From: Viscum album
Taxonomy: Eukaryota; Streptophyta; Magnoliopsida; Santalales; Viscaceae
Length of the DNA stretch: 64,000 nucleotides
Assembly: GCA_963277665.1 (NCBI GenBank)
Contig: OY728133.1
Location: 392,535,962-392,599,961 of the forward strand
Direction of reading: 5' to 3'
Position 1 is the first letter of the stretch; every line of letters begins with the position of its first letter. Shown here in pieces: positions 22,736 through 34,345 of the stretch. The notes below the pieces were generated by a model, which had not been told where the DNA came from, ran no database searches, and worked only from the letters and a program-made list of their open reading frames with translations. The position numbers and the translations under genes are program-made.

Positions 22736-24631
22736 CAATATGCCCTAGAAATACTCATGAAATCAGATATCACTACGGGTATCAATAGCTACACACACAC
22801 GCATATGAAATCACTATCGAGAAAGGTTACAAATTATTAAAACACAAAAATTATAATATAGAAATATGTGTAAAAAATACCAAATATGTGAGGAAGTTCC
22901 TACTTAAATTTTTTTGATGTGAACAAAAAGGATAGACCACCACGTGTGGTTTGAAATCTATAGTGGAAACCTAAAAAATTAATAATACACACTCATATTT
23001 ATCAACACTTCAATGATCTAGGTTCATCAAGATTTCCTAAAACAAAAACCAGATATTTTGTTTCGAAAGGAAATAAAATATTGCATGTGATGATACTTTA
23101 TCTTTCATAGATAATTTTTGATTTATCATTTTAGGCGAATTCAGGCACTATAAATATTATCCTCAAGAGTAATTATAAATCTACATTTGATAATATATAT
23201 CTATAGATTGAATTGATAACATATGTGTTTTCTTATAATTACTCTTCTGTAATCTAAATAACTATCATTTGATAATTTTCACAATTTTTCATTGATAATT
23301 TTCATAAATTATCCATTATTCAAACTACAACATCATCGCTTCCAAAATATCATACGATAATTTTCTTTAGATATTATTTTTTATTAATTTGATGAAAATA
23401 TCATTTGATAATACTGAGAATTACCTTAATTTTTTTTATATAAATTATCCTTTAATAATTCAGTGAAATTATCTTTTGATATTCTATATTTATCCTTAGA
23501 AAATTTCAAATTATTATATTTTGATAATTTCAATAAATTTTTGATTGATAATTTGATGTAATTTTGTCATTGATAATTCTCTATAATTATCAATTTATAA
23601 TAATTTAAAAAAATCCTTTAATGGTTTTTTATAAATTATAATTTGGTAATATTGTGGAGTTATCCCTTGATAAACATAGAATTTAATATTTAAATAATTA
23701 CTCAAATTCATTTTCTATAATTTATGAAGAAAGAAAAATAAAGGAATCAAATAAATAAGAAAAATATAAAACTAACCCACAAAATACCATAGGCATAACA
23801 CCTAAAAAGAAGGAGACCATTATGTGCAACTAAAAGTTTGTAAGGGATTGAACCAGACCATCAGATCTTTACCAATCACATGTGAAGGAGTTACAAGGTT
23901 TCTTAGAATTGATGGAATCAACTAACTCCAAATCTCAAATGGTTTGGATTGACATGTATGGAGATATTAAAACCACAAATCTAAATTCTAATTTAATTAG
24001 TTTTTAATCCTAAAATTGAATGTTGAGTGCTTTAATTCATCCCAGTAAGGTATTTCTTAATTAAGTGATCAAAAAACAAGTATATTTGGTGGTTTCCATA
24101 AGGATTCATCTGAAGGAAAAATGTGTTAATGGTGTGTGTCATGGGTATGTGGAAGGAGAAAATAAAAACAAACAATAATTAAAAAAATAATGAAAAAACC
24201 ATAAAAGCATCCAACTAGTGTGAAATCAAACCACACACTCAACACACACAATGGTTATGTTGTGACTACGTTAAAAAATGTATTCCTAACCTAATGGTTA
24301 TCTTAGGATTTCCACGTGAAACATCATTTAGGGGATAGTTTTTTATTTTGGAAAAATCATTTATGTATGATATAATATATTTAATATTTTTTATATCAAC
24401 ACTGATGCTCTATAGGCCCCAAAATCCCACTCTAACTCTATGCATAAATATAAAAATCTTTCATAGAGTACTCCAAAATGTCAATAGGGATTTTAACCGT
24501 ATTTTAAGCAACAAAAATAAAATAATTTATAATTTTATTTTCATTGTATAAATTAATTTCTCTACAAAATACACTTATAAATTAAAAAAATAAGGGGGAT
24601 TAATTATCCTTTAAAAACATATAATATTATA
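22736..24631 (-). mobile_element. E1 3' LTR, right part
   Basis: This aligns by eye with 38765-40711 over its whole length, for example AATCAGATATCACTACGGGT at about 22760 against AATCAAATATCACTACGGGT. The end matches TTAAAACATGTAATATTACA of the other LTR, as TTAAAAACATATAATATTATA. It contains an array of inverted TTATC/GATAA words (23120-23700). E1 LTRs have diverged much more than those of LARD-1. Confidence 0.75.
23120..23700. repeat. Degenerate TTATC/GATAA array, E1 3' LTR
   Basis: Over about 580 bases, words such as TTGATAATTT and AAATTATC alternate every 25-35 bases with imperfect spacing, so many short inverted repeats can pair. A matching array lies at 39160-39770. It is too degenerate to call a simple satellite. 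Confidence 0.7.
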
Positions 24632-24645
24632 ATTATCCCCCACTA
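24632..24645 (-). promoter_or_regulatory. E1 polypurine tract
   Basis: Minus strand AGTGGGGGATAATT directly precedes the start of the 3' LTR. It follows the integrase end as expected for a minus-strand element. Confidence 0.7.
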
Positions 24646-26220
24646 CTTACTTCTCATCCCCAAGAAGTAACTCTAGTGATCTTTCTTGAACAACTCAAGC
24701 TGCTGAGATTGAATGTCATACTACTGCTCCCACATCTCCTCCTGGATTTGACCATGCTTCTATAATGGAATTTATTTATCTAGTCTGTAATTCACACAAG
24801 ACAATCATTATATGTTGAATCAGGTTCCAACTCCACATCCTCATAGTTGATGATATGTATAGGATCGTCCATGAACCTCTAGAGTTGTGAAACATGAATC
24901 ATGTCATGCATAATTTGGTAGCCATAAGGAAGATCCAAATAATAATCCACTATACCAACCCATTTACTGATTGTGAAAGGAGCCACAAACCATAGTATTT
25001 GATTATCTTTCTTCCTTAGATATCAGTGGTATAACTGATGAGTGAATCTTAAGAAAAATTTAGCACCCAAAACAAACTCCAAAGGTCTCCTCCTATGATT
25101 AGCATATGATCTATGGCTACTTTGAGTAGTGATCAACCTCTTATGAATTAGTTTCACTCTATTGTAGGTCTTCTTGAACAGAACTGGTCCCCAAAACCAA
25201 TGCCTAACCTATCTCACACCAACAAAGAGGTTATCGATATAATCTCACATAAATATATTCATAAGGTTCCATCATAATAAAAGACTAGTAACTGATGTTT
25301 TACACAAACTCAGACAAGGAAAAATGATCATCCTATGATCCACCAAATACAAGAATATAATATCTAGGACTATCCTCTAGTATGCGTTTAGTTTTCTCAA
25401 ACTATCTATCTATCTGAGGATGGTATGTTATGATCAATATCAACTAAGTACCTAGAGAATTCCATAATCCATGTGAAAATAATGACATAAAAATGAATCT
25501 GTTTATGATACAATGCTCAATGAAAATCCATGTTATAATATGATCTCACAAAGTTATATCATTCCGCGATCATCTACTAAGTTCGTCTCTTGGATCGGTA
25601 ATAAGAGATACACCTTCATTAGAAAATCATCAATCACCCATACAATGTCCCAACATCTTGAGGTCCTAAGTAACCCTATCATAAAGTCCATAATGATGTA
25701 TTACCACTTCCATATGGGAACTGGAAGTGGCTGGAGAAACCAACCAAGACACTATTTCATGGCCTTTACCCTTTGGTGGGTAAGGCATTGGGACACAAAA
25801 CCAGTGATGTCCCTCTTCATCCCTAGCCACTATAATTATCACATAATGTCATGGTACATCATTGTTTCACTTGGATGGACCACCCATATCAAGGCTAGGA
25901 AGTATCTCATTAGATCCTCCCTGATAAATGAAGGGACTAAGTCTATCCTATGAATAGGGATCACATCATTATTACTCAAAGTCCACAAAAGTATTAGATC
26001 ACATCCAGTTAGAAACTCCCAAATCACAACACACTCTGTGTCTGAAAATTTTCATTCCTTTCATTGGTCTACTAGAGAAGATGTGACCACTAAGGGAGCA
26101 CAAGTCATTGATACCTAAACATAAAAATATTATATCCTCTAGTAATCCAACAATATTTTCATGCACCACTACCCCTCTAGAGGCCTCTCACAAGGCCCCT
26201 ACTCTACTTGTATCTTATGG
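24646..26220 (-). pseudogene. E1 integrase remnant (Del/Tekay chromovirus)
   Basis: Integrase inserts retroelement DNA into host chromatin. On the minus strand, after allowing for stops and a few shifts, typical blocks appear in order: the zinc-binding end with CLTHQRVKA, LLQPLP-like text, then WKW..IIMDFMIGL at the catalytic core, and WVIDDFL for the W.I.DRL block. Next come RPLEF and LRF of the GPY/F-side region, and finally HDMIHVSQL.RFMDDP and YEDVELEPD. These match Del/Tekay integrases closely. The QSQQLELF text near the end could be a chromodomain trace. Many stop codons make it dead. The long plus-strand frame at 25513-25953 is the antisense of this domain. Confidence 0.85.
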
Positions 26221-26625
26221 ATAAATACATCTGAAATGATGATTCACTTCCCTGGGAAATAATTCATCTCTAAGTCAGACATCTATAGATAATCAACCCA
26301 GTTCCTATGTCTCATATCCAAGTCTCACTACATTAATATATATAAAAGGATCTTTTGGTCATTGTAGACAAAAAAACCACTCAACAAATAGACAGTTTAT
26401 CCATCACTTTTTATCATGGACTATGGATTCCAACACTATGTCAGGAGTAGAGTAGTTATGCTCATAATTTTGAAGCTTATCTGACCCATATTCTACAAAA
26501 AACTCTCTCTACATTAACACCACTCCTAGAATAATGTCTGAAGTATCAAAATAAACTACATAACCAATTCCAAACTCAGGGAGGGTCAGAACGATAGTTT
26601 TATTCATCCTTACCTAATATTCAAG
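26221..26625 (-). pseudogene. E1 RNase H remnant
   Basis: The minus strand reads VLTLPEFG, then YFDTSDIILGVVLM, then KLQNYEHNY.T.D. This is the Ty3/gypsy RNase H order (LTLPD.....V..DAS..G.G.VLMQ and KPHE.NYPTHDLEL). The domain removes RNA from the RNA:DNA hybrid during reverse transcription. It lies between RT and integrase as in all Ty3/gypsy elements. In-frame stops are present. Confidence 0.8.
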
Positions 26626-27380
26626 ACATTTATCTTCAATCTAGTCTAACCACAGTAATTTTACTCCTTTATTCATATGAACTTTCATGGGTTCTAATAG
26701 TTAGGATAAGTCCTAGATAAATCATTGTCAATATCTAGCTAAACATAGAAAGATCCTGATCTCAAACACATCCTATGCATGTAACCAAGAATATGACCAC
26801 CTCTACTTTATTTAGGTCTATGGATATACCCATCTCAAACACCACATGTCCTAGATACATCACATCATAAATAAAGAAGTAAAACTTTTAAATTTCAGCA
26901 TAAATTAGATGTTATTAAATCATACTAAGTTCTATTTTGAGGTTCCTAACATATTTCTCTGTTTTCGGTGAATATGTGAGGATGTCATCAAAAAACATTA
27001 TGATGAAAAAGTCAAGACATGGGTGGATTATCTTTTTCATGAGGCCCATGAACTCAATAAATGCATTAATTAGTTTGATTAGAATCAAAAAATACACATA
27101 TAGGACATAACTACTCAAAAAATCCATCTTTGGAATGACCTCATCTATAACTCAGAGTTGGTGGTATCCAGATCAAATATAAATATTGGAGAACCACCAA
27201 TATCCTAATAATTGATCAAAAAGATCATCAATCATAGGAAATGGATATCTTTTCTTTACTACCACCTAGTTTAACTTTTAATAATGTATATAGAGTCAAA
27301 ACATATTGTCCACCTTCTTGGTGAATAGCACAAATCCACACCACATTGAAGTACTCGGCCTAATAAAGCCTTTCCACTCC
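26626..27380 (-). pseudogene. E1 reverse transcriptase remnant
   Basis: The frame is continuous on the minus strand from about 27370 to 26915, broken only by stop codons. It reads WKGFIRPS, VLFTKK, KRYPFPMIDDLFDQL, SGYHQL and IPKMDF, then FMGLM and MFFDDIL. This is the full RT palm, with the usual (Y/F)VDD active site appearing as FFDD. Downstream blocks VMYLGHVV and IDLNKVE match LGHVVS and VDPAKVEA. The domain belongs to the Del/Tekay chromoviruses. It stops abruptly at about 27435, where Athila LTR sequence begins, so the RT N-terminus, protease and gag are missing. Confidence 0.88.
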
Positions 27381-27423
27381 ATGTCATCCAATCCACACCT
27401 CATTGAAGTACTTGGACATAATT
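27327..27423. repeat. Tandem duplication at the edge of the E1 RT
   Basis: ATCCACACCACATTGAAGTA (from about 27335) recurs as ATCCACACCTCATTGAAGTA about 57 bases later (27392). The extra copy lies next to the junction with the Athila LTR. Confidence 0.7.
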
Positions 27424-27435
27424 ATAATGATTCAA

Positions 27436-28578
27436 ACATAACATGGGATTAATAACTCCAACTTAGATAATTTTACCACTATTTTATAGATAACTAGAAT
27501 TTACAATTATATACTATATTTCATGTCAATATTCAGTGATTAAGTTATTCAATAATCTGGATAAATTAGAGGGAGAAACACTTCAATGAGCATCCCACCC
27601 AGTCTCATAGATACCTGATTATTTTGAAGAAAATTGCATTTAATTGTCTATAAATCACTCCAAACCCTCATTATAAAAGGTTTTTCAACTAGAGGGTGAG
27701 TTTTCAGGTCTTGTTATATGATTCTACATCATCTATGGATTTATCACCTTCAATGGAGTTTATAATCATTATGACCACCTGGGGAGAAATGTAATGTATA
27801 TCTTAAGATTCATGTTTGTATTATTTGAATGATGTTTTAAATTCCACAAGTGTATGTTCTTTTTATTTATACTTTATTATTCTATAATTGAGTTATGTAC
27901 TAGTATGTCATACTAAAACTCATAGAATCATGTCTGGGGTGCCCTTTCATGTTATGTTTCACACACAGTTCACCACTTCTTCTTCCACCATTAAATTATG
28001 GTGTTTGTGTGATTTATATAGGTAGATTGAATCCACATAAACACTGTCATGTACACGTACATTTTTATCATGCTATAAAATAGAAATAATATGCAAATAT
28101 AGATATCACATTGACTTCTTCATGTGTTATATTGGGAAGTTTCAGTTATGAAGTTGAAAAAAAATTCCCCAATCATCGACAGTAATTAGTGAATCATTTT
28201 GTGTTTCTGAATAAACTCTAGGAGGAATTCTAGTATATAATTAGTAACATTATCGTTATAGGTGTGACAAACTAGTAATTAAAATATCTAAACCTTATCT
28301 ATTGATGTGATGAATGTTGATCGTCTTGATATTTCCCTAGGTTGTTAAAAGTCGATCATCTCATTAAATTCTTATTTCCAATTAGTGTTATTTCATACAT
28401 TATTCATGATTGATACCCCAAACCACCATTTAATTAAACAAAATCTCTATTTCTATAATAAAAATTATTTTAAAATTAATGATATAAAATTCCATTTAGA
28501 GAAAACCTAGGGTTTCTTACATACTATAGAAATTCTAATAATAATCTAAACATCTAATTTGATGTGCTCGACAACACA
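27436..28578 (+). repeat. Athila 5' LTR, left-truncated
   Basis: This matches the right part of the 3' LTR, for example CACCCAGTCTCATAGATACC (27597) against CACCTAGTCTCATAGAAACT (36485), and TGCTC...AACACA at the end. Homology begins at about 27444, opposite 36348, so about 390 bases found in the 3' LTR are absent here. Confidence 0.7.
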
Positions 28579-28587
28579 GTCAAATTT

Positions 28588-28605
28588 TGGCACCATTGTA
28601 GGGGA
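28588..28605 (+). promoter_or_regulatory. Athila primer-binding site
   Basis: TGGCACCATTGTAGGGGA differs by three or four bases from TGGCGCCGTTGCCGGGGA, the tRNA-Asp-like site usual for Athila/Tat elements. Three of the differences are C-to-T or G-to-A, as expected of methylated-DNA decay. It lies ten bases after the LTR end. Confidence 0.85.
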
Positions 28606-29184
28606 TCCAAGATCATTATTTTCCCTATATTTTTTATTTCCATTTTTATTTTATTCTCATTTCAACACCTCCTCTTCCCTTTTATTCCTTTTTTGTTTGT
28701 TTTTGTGTGTTCTTTCTCTCTCTTTATTCTTTTCAATTCTCTAATGTTTAGTAAAATTGCCTTTATTATTCTTCTTTTTTTTGTTTTATTTTTTTCCTCT
28801 TAATTATGAAGTGTGTTTTATCTCTTCCTTTCATTATACATAAATCACAAAAAAAAATCACTACTTATTTTCATAATCTGAGTAAGAAAAGAATTTTTTT
28901 TTTGAAAAAGACCTTGAAATTGAAAGGATTCTCCACTCACACATTTGGTCTTTTAGAGTAGGTCAATAATGTAACACAAAGGATCCGATTTTTGAAACTC
29001 ATAAGGTCTTTAACCTATCTTAAAGTGAACCAAATCAAGTCCATGAAAACTTAGATATAAATAACAGTATAGTAAAAGAACTAACCAACCTGGTGTGGAG
29101 AACCAACCTATGTACATAAAATATCTTGTGGAAGCTTCAAACATTGATATGTGATCTTCCATCATCCACATCCATCCTAAATTC

Positions 29185-30340
29185 CTTGGCCTTCATAGAG
29201 AGGACCCTCACAAAAATCTCAATGATTTTCACATAGTGTCATCTATTATGAAACCCCAAGATGTGTTTGCGGACCTCATAAAGTCTAAGGTATTCCGTTT
29301 ATCCCTTTTTGGGGAAACCAAAAACCAGTTATACTATTTAGATACCACAATTAGTGTCTATAATAACCTTAAAGGACTCTTTCTTGAGAAGTTCTTCCCT
29401 ACCTCCCAAACTGCATCCATTAGAAAAGAAATCTATGGAATTAGGATATCACAAGGAGAGACCGTTCATGAATATTATGAGATATTTAAAATACTTTTAT
29501 CAAGTATACACCACCACCAAATTAGTGAAAAATTGATAATTAAATACTTTTATAAAGGACTTATACCCATGGAGTTCAGCATGATAAATTCTATAGATGG
29601 TGGTTCCCTAGTGGATAAAATCTCTTCCACCACCCATGACATAATATCCAACATGGATAAAAATGAAAAACAATTTAGTACATGTGTAATTAAACCCACT
29701 TGAGAACCTCATGAGGTAATCCATTCATACATTGAACAAAAGGTAGATAATATATTTTATGAAACATAGACCCTTCTATGAAAATTAGTTTAGGAACAAG
29801 GATATTTACACTCTCCACATGTTCTATTATGCTGTGGTATTTGTTATGATAACACTCACTTCTCTGATCAGTGCCCCTAACTTCATGATTTCTCTGAACC
29901 TTATGAAATGGTATTTCCTAGGTTTCCATTTAAAAAAGAACCAACTTTCAAGAAATAAACATTTAGGGAAAATCCAAACCTTGGGTGTTATGTATAGTCA
30001 CAATACTGACAAGGATGAAACTCCAGCTACCCTAAAGATAATTGGTATCGAAAAGGAAAAGGTATATAACCTTATTAACCTTCACCATCTCAAAACTAAT
30101 CCTCCTAAAAAAATCTAAATCAAAAACTAAAGGAAATAGTGAATCAAATGGAATACCGGACCCTCTAGTTTTAATAGACCATACAATCGATTATTCAAGA
30201 CCAACAAACATAAGTGGGACAACTGAAAAACCCCATTGGTGAGATAAATATGCATGGTTCTGGATAAATACCATCCCAAACTATTTCTAATCCCAAGGAC
30301 AAAGGTAATGTAAGTGATATCACACTAAATAGTTCTAAAT
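29185..30340 (+). pseudogene. Athila gag remnant
   Basis: The capsid part is the open frame at 29236-29703 (155 residues), with family similarity extending upstream to about 29185 (HREDPHKNLNDFH). Diagnostic blocks are FLEKFFPTSQTASIRKEI, GETVHEYYEIFK, HHHQISEKL and YFYKGL. They match the Retrotrans_gag domain of Athila-type elements (KFFP.S.T..IRKEI.G, GE...EYWERF, CPHHQISEQLL, YFYEGL). No start codon or full-length frame survives. Smaller frames to about 30340 may be the nucleocapsid side, but no zinc knuckle is visible. Confidence 0.82.
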
Positions 30341-30589
30341 AACATTATCCTTATAATGATTATATATAGCAGGTATGTCCTTATATTGAAACCTTTATTT
30401 CTCTACCCCAAAAAGAGTAATGTGAAGAAAAAAAATAAAAAGGGTAAAAAATTCTTCAATAAGGATTCCCCTAAAAAATCCATTCCTATTCAATTTACCC
30501 AAAGCCTCTATCAAAACGAGATTTTTAGTCAAATTTACAAAGATATCATGGAAATGTTTAAAAAAAGTTACAAGTTAACATTCCTCTAT

Positions 30590-30845
30590 TATAGGTAGTT
30601 AAAAAAATTCCTTACACTGCCAAATTTCTTAAACAACTTTTACCCACAGAAAGTGACTGAAGGGGAATGATAGAGTCAAACTTAGTTGGAATGTTTTGTC
30701 CTTGATATAAACATAAATTCCAACCAAGTTTAAGAATCTTGTAAATTTTATGATAACATTAAATATATGGGATAATTTACTTTCTAAAAAAATGCTTGAT
30801 TTATGTGCTTCAATTAATGTTATGTCTCACACAATTTATACTTCT
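30590..30845 (+). pseudogene. Athila protease remnant
   Basis: After IPYTAKFLKQLL, which corresponds to the IPSYAKFLKD.L block upstream of the Athila protease, the frame reads LDLCASINVMSHTIY. This matches LCDLGASINLMP.SIY, the active-site loop of the aspartic protease, with G replaced by C next to the catalytic D. Stops and shifts are frequent. Confidence 0.7.
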
Positions 30846-31879
30846 TTATAGGTTAGAGAGATTAAAACAATGAGAATCTTTATGTAACTTTTCAAAAAAA
30901 GTGAAACAACCCCAACTAGAGTGATTGAGTATTTCTTTATGATATTTAATAATCTCATCTTCCCTGTATACTTCTACATTATTGACATCGAAGATACCCA
31001 GACCAAAGTACATGATCATCTCATTCTTGGAAATGATTTCCTTAAAATGTAAAAAACAATCATAAATTTTAACAATGGAATATTTTCCATGGATTTTGGG
31101 GGTTAAAAGGTTAATTTTAATATCCTCAATTCTATGAAACATCCTATTGAAGATCACTCAAATCATCCTGCCTATTTAATGGAAGTTCTCACCAATGACT
31201 CACACACACACACAACATTCTCTCGTAAACCCATTCTATGATTGTTTTTAATATTATTCACTATTGGATTATTTTAGTTTTAATTCATGTTTCAAGTATT
31301 TTTTGGATTTGAAAAAAAAATTGGTTTTCATTGATGTGGGTGTTTATTTTAAGGATCACATTACCATCGATAATTCTAAAAATATTATTTCCATTGATTC
31401 TCTTTCCATAGAGAGTAAACATGATAATATAGACAATTATATGAACCTCACTCCCCCCAAATCCCTTCCCTAAATACAAAAACCATGGTTATTTTAATTA
31501 AAACAACATAAATATAATTTAAAATATACCTAAGTTGAGGGTATTAACCAATTTACCATCATTATTTCCAACAACCTCCCCCATGATCATGAATCAGAAC
31601 TATTAGACCTTTTTATAGAGTGTAAAAAATTAAATATGATGTACATTAAATTGTATTTGTAGGAATATTACATATATTTGGATACACCATACACTTTTAG
31701 ATGATGAGGATAAGACCATAAGGTAATCTCAATGTTGATTAAACCCCCCTCCTAAAATCAGTGAAATTGGAAGTTAGTAAATTACTTATTATATGAATCA
31801 TCTATTTCATATTGGATAGTAAATTGACTTTCCCTGAGAAATTTTTTCCTAAAAAACTAGAATAATATTGTGTCAAATG

Positions 31880-32620
31880 AATTGAATGAATTGGTTCCAA
31901 CAAAAGTTAAAAATAGTTGGAATGTTTGTACTAACTAGTGTTGACTAAATCAGGCCATGTAGATGGACCACTTCCCTCTACCTTTTATGGACCAAATGTT
32001 AGAAAGATTGGATATTAAGTCCAATTATTATTTCCTTGAGGGATATTTAATTTATCTTAAAATACATATATCCCATGTGGATTATGAAAAGAAACATAAC
32101 TAATCTATTCAGTACACTTTTGTAAATGAGGATTCCATTTCGTCTCTTTAATTCTCACGGTACTTTTTAGTATTGTAGTTGATTATATTTTCTGTGTACC
32201 TTGAGAATTGTATGGAATTTTTTATCGATTATTTCAAACTTTATGGCTATTCCTTTTATTTTTTTTTATAAATCTTGGTTTTAACCTTCTTCATTTCATT
32301 TAGAAATATTTCATATTAAACACTTGGAAATCATATTTCATGGTAAACCATGTGATGGTTCTTGGGAATTTTTTTTCATGTAAGGGAATCAAAATTGATA
32401 AATAAAATATTGAAATACTTTCCTCCGTTTTATTTCCAAAATGTTTATATGAGGTGAGATATTTTTTAGGCCATGTTGGGTTTTATCGTTGATTCATTAA
32501 ATATATTAGTAATATCGCACTTAACTTATCTAAATCGTTATAAAAAATATTCTAAGTTATTGTTTTATAAAAAAAATTAGGATTCATTTAATTCACTAAA
32601 TATGAGTCTCATATCAACTC
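31880..32620 (+). pseudogene. Athila reverse transcriptase remnant
   Basis: LNELVPTKVKNSWNVC, then MDHFPLPFMDQMLERLD and YYFLEGY, correspond to ELVPTR.QTGWRVCIDYRKLN, DHFPLPFIDQMLERL and YCFLDGYSGY. The polymerase box appears degraded as MEFFIDYF where MEVFMDDF is expected. Frame must be changed several times. Confidence 0.8.
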
Positions 32621-33090
32621 TTATTACCCAACCACCATGTTGGGATCTCCCCTTTAAAATTATTTGTGATTCCTTTAAGTTTTTAGTTGGGGTAGTTTTA
32701 TCATAAAGGGTTGAGAGAGATCCTCATGCCATTTTGTATTCCTTAGGTATCCTTGATCCTACTTAGGAAAAGTACATGACCATAGAAAAAGAACATATTT
32801 TTATTATATTTTACTTATAATAATTTTGTTCATATATTTTTGGTGAAAATTCACAATGTTTTCTGATCACATTGAGCTTAAATTTCTCTTTAAGAAACTC
32901 AAAGTTAAGGCCCCCCTCATATGATGGATGCTACTACTTTCTGAATTTTTAATAGATATTTTATATAGGAGAGGGTTTTAAAATATGTTAAATGAACACA
33001 TTAGTAGTATTTCTTCACCATTGGACCACCACACTGTCTCAACCCACTCCATTAAAGAATTATTCCCTGATAAGTACCTTTGTGATGTAA
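32621..33090 (+). pseudogene. Athila RNase H remnant
   Basis: The frame reads TQPPCWDLPFKIICDS, VGVVLS, HAILYSLGILDPT and EKYMTIEKE. These match QPPDW.LPFE.MCDASD, VGAVLGQ, H.IYYASRTL..AQ and NYTTTEKELLA. Stops are present. The hinge text SIKELFPDKYL then leads to integrase. Confidence 0.78.
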
Positions 33091-34345
33091 TAGACCTTAC
33101 ACTTGCATACAAACAGTTTTTATTTTTTTAGTAGCATATTAGGTCCCCATATATTTTATCACTTACCAATCCCAAAGACATAAGAATGTGTTATGATGGT
33201 ACATTTGAGATGAAACATACTTGTGGATAACTTTCAATGATCAGGTGGTTCATCAGTGTATCCCCGACCATGAGGTCACTACAATTTTGAGCTTATTCCA
33301 GACTCTTTCATGTGCTAGATACTTTGGATCCAAACATATAACTAAAAAATTTCTTGAATCTATAATTTATTGGAAAAAATTATTATATATATTTTAATCA
33401 CTTTTATAAGTCATGCCCACATTGTTAATTCGTAGGGAATATCTCTAAGACGAATGAAATACCTAAAAATCCCATGTTATTTTGTGATATATTCGATGCA
33501 TAGGAAATTCACTTCATGGGGCCTTTTCCAAATTCATTTAGCTTTGTATATATTTTTATTAGATATTAACTATGTCTCTAAATGTGTGCAAGGAAAGGAT
33601 AATAATACCAATTAATCTTGAGTAGTTATTAATTTTTGTGAGCGATCATATTTTCAGCAGGTTTTGTTTTCCGATATTCTTCATTATATATTTGGGTTCA
33701 TATTTTTTTAATCGAAACATGAGAAACTTACTCTGTAAGTATGGGGTTTTTCATAAAGTGTCTGCTGAATATCACCCCCAAACTAATAGGTAGTTAAAAC
33801 TTTCAAATTGGGAAGTTAATAGAATCTTGGAAAAAATGAAACAACCCAATAAGAGTGATTGGATTTTTCACTCTCATGATTTACTTTGGGAATACTATAT
33901 AACTATTAAAACCCTAATTGGAATTTCACCATATAGGATTTTTTAAAGTATTTTCACCTACCTATTGACATAGATTTTTATGCATATTCGGTTGTTAAAA
34001 AATGAAATATGAATCCTTCTGATGTAGCTGAGCATTGGAAGTTATAGATTTACAAGTTGTATGAAATTAAGCTTGATGTATATAAGAACTCCTAGATCTA
34101 TAAAGAGAATAAAAATGCTATCCATGATGAGATGATTCATTAGTGAAAGTTTCATATTGGTGAGAAGGTGATTTTATGAAACTCCAGGATAAATCTCTAC
34201 CAAGGTAAGCACTGTTCACGATGGTTAGGTCCTTATACTGTTACTAAAATTTACCCTTTTGGTGCAATACATTTTTTTCATGAGTATAGTTTATAAATGA
34301 TTAAATTCAATAGGAATAGGCTCAAGATCTTCTATTATTATTTTC
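33091..34345 (+). pseudogene. Athila integrase remnant
   Basis: Zinc-finger end FYKSCPHC, then GNISKTNEIPKNP, then HFMGPFPNSF (core D block), HPQTN (about 33770), NRILEKMKQPNKSDW, IGISPYR, and finally FHIGEKVIL and SRWLGPYTVTKIYPFGAI. All are in Athila order (C..CQR.GNIS.RNEMP, DFMGPFP, HPQT.GQ, LW.YRTA.KT.IGMSPY, GQKVLL, SRW.GPF.V..V.P.GA). Stops and shifts make it non-functional. Confidence 0.82.

Noticed and set aside
25513..25953. 146-residue plus-strand ORF as a gene
   Set aside because: It is the antisense of the E1 integrase core, which is recognisable on the minus strand; the plus-strand protein shows no domain.
28559..28803. Two overlapping ORFs after the Athila primer site
   Set aside because: They run through the T-rich untranslated leader and encode Phe- and Leu-rich low-complexity text.
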